This document shows, piece by piece, positions 58,419-64,000 of a stretch of DNA of 64,000 nucleotides; position 1 is the first letter of the stretch; every line of letters starts with the position of its first letter. The notes below the pieces were generated by a model, which was given only the letters and a program-made list of their open reading frames with translations, did no database searches and was not told the DNA's origin. This stretch comes from Oricola sp. (lineage in GTDB: Bacteria > Pseudomonadota > Alphaproteobacteria > Rhizobiales > Rhizobiaceae), in NCBI RefSeq assembly GCF_022763245.1, contig NZ_JALEGV010000012.1:496001-560000 (forward strand), given 5' to 3'. The position numbers and the translations under genes are program-made.

Positions 58419-58530
58419 ACGGGCAGAGGGGCTGCAAGCGGCGCGGTCGAGCCTTGAGGAGGGCTCCCGCGCCGCACTGGCTTGATCCCGGTTCCCGCTG
58501 CTGGCAGCATGCCGCGACGGGAACCGGGCC

Positions 58531-59037
58531 ATGACCATTTCGATATCGCTGGCGGAGACTGAAGACGAAGTGGAAGCGGTTCGTGACCTGTGCCGCGACT
58601 TCGTTTCCTGGCAGCTCGAAGCGTTCCCGGAAAAGCGCGAGACGATCCTCGCCTATTTCGACCCTGTCAGCTTCGAAGAGGCCTTGGCCGAGTTGCCGGC
58701 CATCCATGCCCGCCCGGGCGGGGCCATCCTCCTTGCGACGGAGGACGCGCAGCCGCTCGGCTGCATCTCCTACAAGCCGTTGGAGAGTGGAGCGGCAGAG
58801 GTGAAACGGCTCTTCGTCTCGCCGTCGGCGCGCGGCAAGGGCGTCGGCGGCGCCCTGGTCGAGGCGATGATCGGCGAGGCCCGCGCCGACGGCTATCGCG
58901 AACTGCGCCTCGACACTGCCGATTTCCTCACCGACGCCTGCCGCCTCTACCACCGCCACGGCTTCGAGGATGTTACGCCCCCGGCCACGCCCGGCGCCGC
59001 GTCATCTCATGCCGTCTTCATGCGGCGAGCGCTTTAG
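58531..59037 (+). CDS. GNAT acetyltransferase
   Basis: A 168-residue single GNAT domain: AEVKRLFVSPSARGKGVGGA (about 90-109, acetyl-CoA loop), LRLDTADFLTDACRLYHRHG and then FEDV. It resembles the small-molecule acetyltransferases common in rhizobia. It lies 112 bp after the YhbS-like gene and converges on higA. Substrate unknown. Confidence 0.82.
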   Translation: MTISISLAETEDEVEAVRDLCRDFVSWQLEAFPEKRETILAYFDPVSFEEALAELPAIHARPGGAILLATEDAQPLGCISYKPLESGAAEVKRLFVSPSARGKGVGGALVEAMIGEARADGYRELRLDTADFLTDACRLYHRHGFEDVTPPATPGAASSHAVFMRRAL

Positions 59038-59093
59038 CCGCCCGTCCATTCTGGTGATGAAGCGTTCACATCGCCTGGCGATGCCGCTTCCGT

Positions 59094-59393
59094 TCAGGCG
59101 ACTGCGCCCATCGGCTCGATGGCGTCGAGATTCATCTGCCCGGCCGCGATCGCAAGGTCATGATTGGCCTGCAGGTTCAGCCAGAACTGTGGCGTCGTGC
59201 CGAAATAGCGCCCCAGGCGCAGCGCGGTGTCCGGCGTCACGCCGCTCTGCTCATTGGCAAGCCGTTCGATGCGCGTGCGCGGCACATCCAGCGCCCTGGC
59301 AAGCCTGCCCGCGCTCAGCTTCAGCGGAACGAGATATTCCTCGCGAAGCACTTCGCCTGGGTGGACGGCCGGCACCGGCCGATAATCGGACAT
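59094..59393 (-). CDS. higA: HigA-type antitoxin
   Basis: A 99-residue helix-turn-helix protein with the HigA signature VHPGEVLREEYLVPLKLSAG (9-28), LARALDVPRTRIERLANEQS and LRLGRYFGTTPQFWLNLQAN (59-78). It should neutralise the toxin encoded just before it and repress the operon with it. It starts 20 bp after the toxin stop and ends 56 bp from the convergent GNAT gene. Confidence 0.93.
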   Translation of the reverse strand: MSDYRPVPAVHPGEVLREEYLVPLKLSAGRLARALDVPRTRIERLANEQSGVTPDTALRLGRYFGTTPQFWLNLQANHDLAIAAGQMNLDAIEPMGAVA

Positions 59394-59413
59394 GGTTCGC
59401 CTCCTTGTTCCTC

Positions 59414-59695
59414 TCAATGATAATCCACGATCTCGACCCGGTCCGGCCCGGCAGGCGTCCAGATGAAACAGATACGCCATTGGCTGTTGATCCGGATCGA
59501 ATGCTGGCCCGCGCGATCGCCTTTCAGCTCTTCCAGCCGGTTGCCCGGCGGCGAACGAAGATCGTCCAGTTGCACCGCAGCCTCCAGCATCGCGAGCTTG
59601 CGCAACGCCACTCGGAATATCTCGGCCGGAAACCCTTTGGGACATCGGCCGCCCGCAACCGTCTCGGTTCGCCTGTCGCTGTAACCGACGATCAA
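59414..59695 (-). CDS. higB: HigB-type toxin (RelE fold)
   Basis: A 93-residue ribosome-dependent endoribonuclease. The family core ALRKLAMLEAAVQLDDLRSP (about 30-49), then PGNRLEELKGDRAGQHSIRI, NSQWRICFIW and VEIVDYH is intact. It starts with TTG, with GGGAGG seven bases upstream, preceding the antitoxin gene as is normal for higBA (toxin first). The N-terminal 20 residues (RRTETVAGGRCPKG) differ from the common sequence, but the catalytic part is intact. Transcription probably starts near the two operators at 59753-59804. Confidence 0.92.
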   Translation of the reverse strand: MIVGYSDRRTETVAGGRCPKGFPAEIFRVALRKLAMLEAAVQLDDLRSPPGNRLEELKGDRAGQHSIRINSQWRICFIWTPAGPDRVEIVDYH

Positions 59696-59752
59696 GCCAG
59701 AACGCCTCCCGCGATGTCACCGGCTTCGACCGGCACCCGAGTTCACAGGACT

Positions 59753-59804
59753 TGTATCATGGAGCGATACAGGCATCAACAAGATTGTATCACTGAGTGA
59801 TACA
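59753..59804. promoter_or_regulatory. Two tandem palindromic operators of higBA
   Basis: TGTATCAC-TGA-GTGATACA (59786-59804) is perfect; TGTATCAT-GGA-GCGATACA (59753-59771) is a near copy. The centres are 33 bp apart, about three helical turns, so two HigA dimers would sit on the same face. They lie 58-109 bp before the higB start and also just beyond the end of the WD40 gene. Confidence 0.75.
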
Positions 59805-59824
59805 TACCTGAACAAGAAACCGGC

Positions 59825-60799
59825 CTACCCCCGGATGTCGATCACGCCGCAATCGCCGGCCTCCGAGCCGAAGACGACGCGGTAGCCGTCCTTGTCCCAG
59901 GCCATGGACGAGATCGGCCCCTTGCCGCCACGGCGCAGGAGCACTTCCTTCTCGTCGGCGAAGCGCACCGCCAGCACCATGCCGTCGGCATAGCCGACCG
60001 CGACGATGTCTTCCTGCGGATGGCAGGCGACGGCTGTCGCCATGGAATCGCCGCGCACGCCCAATTCCAGCGGCGCCTTGCCCATCGGGCCGTCCTTGCC
60101 GGTAAACGGCCAGACGATCGCGCCCTGAGCGCCGGACGTCGCCAGCCACTTGCCCTTCATCGACCACGACCAGTCCTTCACCTTGGCCGGATAGCCCGAC
60201 ATGCGCATGTGCTTCATGTCGTCGAGCCGCCAGCCATGCAGCGCGTTTTCCTGCATGGTCGTGACGAAATACTTGCCGTCCGGAGAGAAGGTCGCGGCCA
60301 TGTGCGCGCCCTTCCAATCCAGGTCGATCGGCTTTCCCGCCGTCATCACCCAGTGCAGCGTGCCGCCATTGTAACGCGCCGTCGCGAGCCGCAAGCCCTT
60401 CGGCGCGAAAGCAAGCCCCTCGATGGAGCGTTCCTCTGCGAACTCCTTCACCGTGCCGTCGGCAAGCCGCGCCCAGGCCTGCTTGCCCGCCGCCCAGGCG
60501 ATCGCGCCCTGCGGCCCCGCGGCGACCGTCGTCACCCATTTGCGCCCAGCCGAGCCGACCTCTTCGGTCGCACCGGCCGCGTCCATGCGCTTGACCAGCC
60601 CGTCCTCGCCGCCGGTGATCAGCGTCTTGCCGTCGAGCGACACCGTCGCGCAGGTCAGCCCGTCATGCATGGCCGTCGGCCGGTCGCCGCCGTCGAGCCG
60701 GTGCACGACGCCGTCGGCCAGCGCGAAGACCGGCGTGTCCTCGAGAAATCCGGCGAACAGGCAGTAGCCGTCGAGATCAAGCGGAGCGACAGTGGGCAT
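59825..60799 (-). CDS. WD40-type beta-propeller protein
   Basis: A 324-residue propeller. About seven weakly conserved repeats contain phrases such as CATVSLDGKTLITGGEDGLV, AATFSPDGKYFVTTMQENAL and ACHPQEDIVAVGYADGMVLA. There is no signal peptide or enzyme motif. It is 18 bp after the Imm45-like gene and is the last gene of the CobW operon on the minus strand, so it may act as a scaffold in metal delivery. Similar WD40 genes beside CobW GTPases are known from rhizobia. Confidence 0.85.
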   Translation of the reverse strand: MPTVAPLDLDGYCLFAGFLEDTPVFALADGVVHRLDGGDRPTAMHDGLTCATVSLDGKTLITGGEDGLVKRMDAAGATEEVGSAGRKWVTTVAAGPQGAIAWAAGKQAWARLADGTVKEFAEERSIEGLAFAPKGLRLATARYNGGTLHWVMTAGKPIDLDWKGAHMAATFSPDGKYFVTTMQENALHGWRLDDMKHMRMSGYPAKVKDWSWSMKGKWLATSGAQGAIVWPFTGKDGPMGKAPLELGVRGDSMATAVACHPQEDIVAVGYADGMVLAVRFADEKEVLLRRGGKGPISSMAWDKDGYRVVFGSEAGDCGVIDIRG

Positions 60800-60817
60800 G
60801 GCAGCGATTTTCCGGTT

Positions 60818-61183
60818 TCAGTCCTTGCGAGGCACGATCTCGTAGCACTCGTTCTTCAGAACCACCACCTGCGAGATCGGGATCGGCGTCAGCTCGTTGT
60901 GGCCGTAGACGAACCACGTGTCCCAATTGGCGCGCAGCCAGTCGAGCGACAGCGACCGCGTCCCGCCCGGGCAACTCGCCTCCGGAAAGATCGACAGCGT
61001 CCGCCCGGCCTTGCCGCCCGTGACGGTCATGACGCCGAGGCCGCAGCCGACATCGATCGGATCGTAGACCATCAGGTCCACCGGCGCCGAACCCGGACCG
61101 GTCGCATAGTTGAACGGCAGCCGGATCACGTCGCCGCACCACAGCGCGTCGTTGCGCATCGACATAAGCGGGACGGGTTCCAT
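60818..61183 (-). CDS. Imm45-like small protein
   Basis: A 121-residue protein. CGDVIRLPFN, then VDLMVYD, GLGVMTVTGGKAGRTLSIFP (49-68) and LDWLRANWDTWF (about 80-91) recall the Imm45 family (polymorphic-toxin immunity proteins), by memory only. No toxin gene is near. It begins 4 bp after the GTPase stop, so it belongs to the metal GTPase operon. It may therefore be a metal-linked protein misnamed after its fold. Other ATG codons within nine residues could serve as start. Confidence 0.6.
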   Translation of the reverse strand: MEPVPLMSMRNDALWCGDVIRLPFNYATGPGSAPVDLMVYDPIDVGCGLGVMTVTGGKAGRTLSIFPEASCPGGTRSLSLDWLRANWDTWFVYGHNELTPIPISQVVVLKNECYEIVPRKD

Positions 61184-61187
61184 GCGG

Positions 61188-62273
61188 TCAGGCCGCGCAG
61201 GCCGCGAAGGTCCGCTCCAGCTTCTCGCGGTCGAGCTCGCGGCCGATGAAGACGATGCGGCTCTCGCGCTTCTCGCCGTCCTTCCAGTCGCGCTCGTGAT
61301 CGCCCTCGATGATCATGTGCACGCCCTGCACCACGTAACGCTGCGGATCGTCCGGAAACGCGATGATCCCCTTCAGGCGCAGGATGTTCGGCCCGTCGAG
61401 CTGGGAGATCTTCTGGATCCACGGCATGAATTTGCGCGGGTCCACCTCCCCGCCACGCAGCGAGACCGACTGGATCGTCGTGCCGTGGATGCCGCCATGG
61501 TCGTGATGATGGTCTCCGTCGCCATGATGGTGGTGGTGATGTCCGTGCCCGTGATCATGTCCGTGATCGTGGTGATGGTCGTGATCGTGATCGCAATCCG
61601 GTCCGCAGGCGTGGTCCGGGTGATCATGGTCGAGGAAATGCGGATCGCTCGCCAGCGCCCGCTGCAGGTCGAAGGCGCCGCGGTCGAGGATGTCCTTCAG
61701 CGCCACGTTGGAACGCTCGGTGCGGTGAATGCGCGCATGCGGATTGATCGCCCGGATCGTGTGTTCCAGCCCGTGCAGATCCTCTTCCGAGACGAGGTCG
61801 GTCTTGTTCAGGAGCACGACGTCGGCGAAGGCGATCTGGTCCTCGGCCTCGCGGCTGTCCTTCAGCCGCAGCGGCAGGTGCTTGGCATCGACCAGCGCGA
61901 CCACGGCGTCGAGCCGGGTCTTCTCGCGCACGTCGTCATCCATGAAGAAGGTCTGCGCCACCGGCGCCGGATCGGCAAGCCCGGTCGTCTCCACCACGAT
62001 GGCGTCGAAACGGCCCGGCCGGCGCATCAACCCCTCGACCACACGCACAAGGTCGCCGCGCACCGTGCAGCACACGCAGCCATTGTTCATCTCGTAGATT
62101 TCCTCGTCGGATTCCACGATCAGGTCGTTGTCGATGCCGATCTCGCCGAATTCGTTGACGATCACGGCATAGCGCTTGCCGTGGTCTTCGGTGAGGATAC
62201 GGTTCAAGAGGGTGGTCTTGCCGGAGCCGAGATAGCCGGTCAGCACGGTGACGGGGATGGATTGTTCGCTCAT
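61188..62273 (-). CDS. CobW/ZNG1-type G3E GTPase metal chaperone with His-rich insert
   Basis: A 361-residue GTPase. Walker [10 protein letters not shown] (13-21), metal motif CVCC (66-69), ETTGLADP (95-102) and NKTD (156-159) are the G3E signature. A stretch at about 214-263 is dominated by His and Asp, and the C-terminal CobW domain (about 265-355) has [20 protein letters not shown]. Such proteins hand zinc or cobalt to enzymes under limitation. Start at 62273 ([10 protein letters not shown]); the longer frame is not homologous. First gene of an operon with the Imm45-like and WD40 genes. Confidence 0.93.
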   Translation of the reverse strand: MSEQSIPVTVLTGYLGSGKTTLLNRILTEDHGKRYAVIVNEFGEIGIDNDLIVESDEEIYEMNNGCVCCTVRGDLVRVVEGLMRRPGRFDAIVVETTGLADPAPVAQTFFMDDDVREKTRLDAVVALVDAKHLPLRLKDSREAEDQIAFADVVLLNKTDLVSEEDLHGLEHTIRAINPHARIHRTERSNVALKDILDRGAFDLQRALASDPHFLDHDHPDHACGPDCDHDHDHHHDHGHDHGHGHHHHHHGDGDHHHDHGGIHGTTIQSVSLRGGEVDPRKFMPWIQKISQLDGPNILRLKGIIAFPDDPQRYVVQGVHMIIEGDHERDWKDGEKRESRIVFIGRELDREKLERTFAACAA

Positions 62274-62467
62274 TGTGGCCTCGAAATGGGCTTGTCTGTC
62301 TCCACCGCATATAGGCAATCGCCGCCCGCCCCGCCACAGGCGTTTGACGCAGAAGCGGCGGCCCTGCGCTGAAATACCGGTTGATCGTCCGATGGATCGG
62401 TGCGAAATCGGACGCCACAAAAAACCGGCCGCGATCGTCGGCCGGAAAATCTCACGGGAGAAGCACG

Positions 62468-62839
62468 ATGCCGCTTTATCATGTCCGCCTTGAAATGGCC
62501 CGCGAACCGGGTTTCCCGGAGGGCAATCCGCGCCGTGGCTACGAACTCGTCCTGCCGCTCGGCGACGACATGAAGATCGACGCGGCGGAGTGGAAGAAGC
62601 ATCCCGAGGCTTGCACGGTGGAACGCTTCTGGGACGGCGAGACGGCCGCACTCGGCTATCTGGAGCGCCACAAGAAGGGCATCTGGGTCTTCGACTACGA
62701 TTTCGACGACGACGAAGACGAGGAAACCGGCTTCCGTCTCGGCGAGCACGCCTTCAACCGCGGCGAATACGTGTCCGTCTCCGGCCACGACGGCAAGATG
62801 CACACCTTCACCGTCGTCAAGGCGACGCCGGCCGGCTGA
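62468..62839 (+). CDS. Conserved-type small protein of unknown function
   Basis: A 123-residue acidic protein: [20 protein letters not shown], an [20 protein letters not shown] segment, and [20 protein letters not shown] (about 76-95) with an acid cluster, then [12 protein letters not shown]. There is no signal peptide or known motif. GGGAGAAG precedes the ATG. It is divergent from the CobW operon. I have seen similar frames in rhizobial genomes but know no function. Confidence 0.75.
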   Translation: MPLYHVRLEMAREPGFPEGNPRRGYELVLPLGDDMKIDAAEWKKHPEACTVERFWDGETAALGYLERHKKGIWVFDYDFDDDEDEETGFRLGEHAFNRGEYVSVSGHDGKMHTFTVVKATPAG

Positions 62840-62848
62840 GGCTGCTCG

Positions 62849-62879
62849 CAAAAATGCCTGACGCGGGTCCGCGTCAGGC
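62849..62879 (-). terminator. Terminator inside the 3' end of the EthD-like gene
   Basis: On the minus strand GCCTGACGCG (62879-62870) pairs with CGCGTCAGGC (62865-62856), followed by ATTTTTG. The stem includes the stop codon of the EthD-like gene, an economical arrangement. Confidence 0.85.
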
Positions 62880-63185
62880 GATCACCTCGCCGATCAGGAA
62901 CTTCGGCGCAGTCGTCGTGAAATTGGCGAGGTCTTCGCCGAGCGGGCCGCTCTTCGCCAGGGCCGCCTTCATCGCCGCGTCGTCCGCGAAGATGAACGTC
63001 GCCACCGCGAAGAAATCCGGCGGCGCGTCCGGGCCGCCGCCCGCCAGCCCCTTCGTCACCACCATCGACTGGAGATGCGGGCCCATGGTCTCGTCGACCA
63101 GCTTCATGTGCTTGTCGGCATAATAGTCATAGTCGAACGTGGTGCCTTCCACGATCGGATAGATCACCTGTACCGATACTGCCAT
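62874..63185 (-). CDS. EthD-family protein
   Basis: A 103-residue ferredoxin-like alpha+beta dimer-type protein: VQVIYPIVEGTTFDYDYYAD, KHMKLVDETMGPHLQSMVVT, and FFAVATFIFADDAAMKAALA. The H-M-K-L-V segment is the EthD pattern. Family members serve in ether or polyketide degradation or have unknown roles. It is a single gene with GGGAGG before the ATG. Confidence 0.88.
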   Translation of the reverse strand: MAVSVQVIYPIVEGTTFDYDYYADKHMKLVDETMGPHLQSMVVTKGLAGGGPDAPPDFFAVATFIFADDAAMKAALAKSGPLGEDLANFTTTAPKFLIGEVIA

Positions 63186-63310
63186 TCGTTCCTCCCGAAA
63201 AAAATCAGGGCGCGCGGCCCTGACACCGGCAGGATAACCGCGGAACGGCGCCGGTCAATATTGGCGCGTGATTTTCTCACCATGTGGGAATTGCTGCGCG
63301 CGACTCGGGT

Positions 63311-64000
63311 TCAGCCGCCAAATCCCGGATGTTTCTCCACATCCTTCAAGAGCTGCAGCAAGCCGCTCACGGCGTGATCGAGGATCCGCTCGCCGATCTC
63401 GGCGGACGCGCCAGCGGCATTGCCGACCGCGCCGATCTCGGACAGGTCCTCCATCGTCCAGCCGAAGGCGTGCGGGCCGTAGGCGCGCAGATGCGCGTAA
63501 TCGCGGATGAAGTCGTCCTGGCGCGACGGGAAGTCGCCGGCCTTGTCCATCTCCACCAGGTCCGGGTGGATGGCCAGCATCACCGAGGTCTCGATCAGCC
63601 CGCCATGGATGTCGAGATGCTTTGCCTCCGGGCTCATCACGCCGTCCGGCAAGCCGAAGCGGCTCCAGCTCGTCGCCACCGCCAGCATGTCGAAGCGCGT
63701 GCGCAACTCGGTCGCCACGATCGTCATCAAGGGCGAATTGCCGCCATGGGCGTTCAGCATGACGAATTTCCGTATGCCGGAGCGGCGTGCCTGTTCGCCG
63801 ATCCCGATCCAGTGGCGGACGGCCTCGTTCCAGGTCAGCGTCTCGGTGCCTTCCACATGCATGTGTTCGGGCGAATAGCCGACCTCCTCCACCGGCAGGA
63901 ACACGACCGGCGCGGAATCCGGCAGCCGGGCGATCAGCCTCTCGACCACCGCCTCGGCGATCAGGCTGTCGGTCTCGAACGGCAGATGCGGCCCGTGCTG
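63311..64000 (-). CDS. Creatininase-family amidohydrolase, 5' end beyond the window
   Basis: The visible 229 residues open inside the metal site motif QHGPHLPFETDS (normally near residue 35-45 of the family) and include EEVGYSPEHMHVEGTETLTW, FVMLNAHGGNSPLMTI (Asn/His metal region) and HGGLIETSVMLAIHPDLVEM. These are creatininase-family zinc or manganese amidohydrolases; they act on creatinine, on formamidopyrimidines or in mycofactocin maturation. The start lies past 64000, so length and exact subgroup are unknown. Confidence 0.88.
   Translation of the reverse strand, partial: QHGPHLPFETDSLIAEAVVERLIARLPDSAPVVFLPVEEVGYSPEHMHVEGTETLTWNEAVRHWIGIGEQARRSGIRKFVMLNAHGGNSPLMTIVATELRTRFDMLAVATSWSRFGLPDGVMSPEAKHLDIHGGLIETSVMLAIHPDLVEMDKAGDFPSRQDDFIRDYAHLRAYGPHAFGWTMEDLSEIGAVGNAAGASAEIGERILDHAVSGLLQLLKDVEKHPGFGG

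Noticed and set aside
1..64000. CRISPR arrays, rRNA operons, intact insertion sequences or prophage
   Set aside because: No regularly spaced repeats, rRNA sequence, intact transposase or phage structural gene was found on either strand.

Overview
The window looks like chromosomal DNA of a GC-rich alphaproteobacterium of the order Hyphomicrobiales (Rhizobiales). The evidence is the hisN / small-RNA / N-formylglutamate amidohydrolase / cpdR block, a GTG-started rpsU of rhizobial type, an aa3-oxidase subunit IV, a consensus CtrA box, a fused 1150-residue indolepyruvate oxidoreductase and a carnitine dehydrogenase-thioesterase fusion. The genus cannot be fixed from the sequence.

Layout. 1-4.6 kb: the 5' part of a small heat-shock gene behind a RpoH-like promoter and a ROSE-type RNA thermometer, a PepSY-like secreted protein, a lysophospholipase-like hydrolase, then hisN, an alpha-r8/MmgR-type small RNA, N-formylglutamate amidohydrolase and cpdR. 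4.6-14.5 kb: tRNA-Val(GAC) followed by a probable genomic island. It starts with a decayed integrase and an IS3 remnant, carries a complete amino-sugar (GlcNAc-type) regulon (ABC importer, kinase, SIS deaminase, second SIS protein, GntR repressor, divergent nagA), and ends in a diverged 46-bp copy of the tRNA 3' half. 14.6-18.6 kb: an unfamiliar protein with three LLGGQHT repeats and a three-gene surface-sugar operon (WecE-like aminotransferase, hexapeptide acetyltransferase, glycosyltransferase-like protein).

18.6-28.3 kb is devoted to trimethylammonium catabolism: beta-keto-acid cleavage enzyme plus carnitine dehydrogenase/thioesterase (carnitine to glycine betaine), and sarcosine oxidase soxB-x-soxDAG with a small secreted DUF2511-like gene inside it. 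The demethylation steps from betaine to sarcosine would have to be encoded elsewhere. 28.3-33.8 kb: rpsU, a TPR lipoprotein, oxidase subunit IV, a FeeM/LuxI-fold acyltransferase with a CtrA box in front, and a membrane PAS-GGDEF-EAL protein. 33.9-43.6 kb: indolepyruvate oxidoreductase, an SDR, an orphan Tat-exported peptide-binding protein, a TRAP permease pair whose large subunit has a collagen-like tail, and a DUF533 protein.

43.7-46.8 kb is a molybdate locus: modE, a perfect 12-bp inverted repeat, then modABC. 47.1-53.5 kb: an aminotransferase, a double-GNAT protein, an SDR / small membrane protein / DenD-like operon, and a FemAB-like acyltransferase next to a second glycosyltransferase-like protein paralogous to the one at 16 kb. 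53.5-64 kb: NicO/DUF1007 metal export, a LysR regulator, an ornithine/lysine decarboxylase with a long leader (candidate speF RNA), two GNATs, a higBA toxin-antitoxin pair with two tandem operators, a CobW GTPase operon with Imm45-like and WD40 proteins, an EthD protein, and a creatininase cut by the right edge.

No rRNA, CRISPR array, intact transposon or prophage was seen. Family assignments come from reading motifs and from recalled family patterns; no database search was run.
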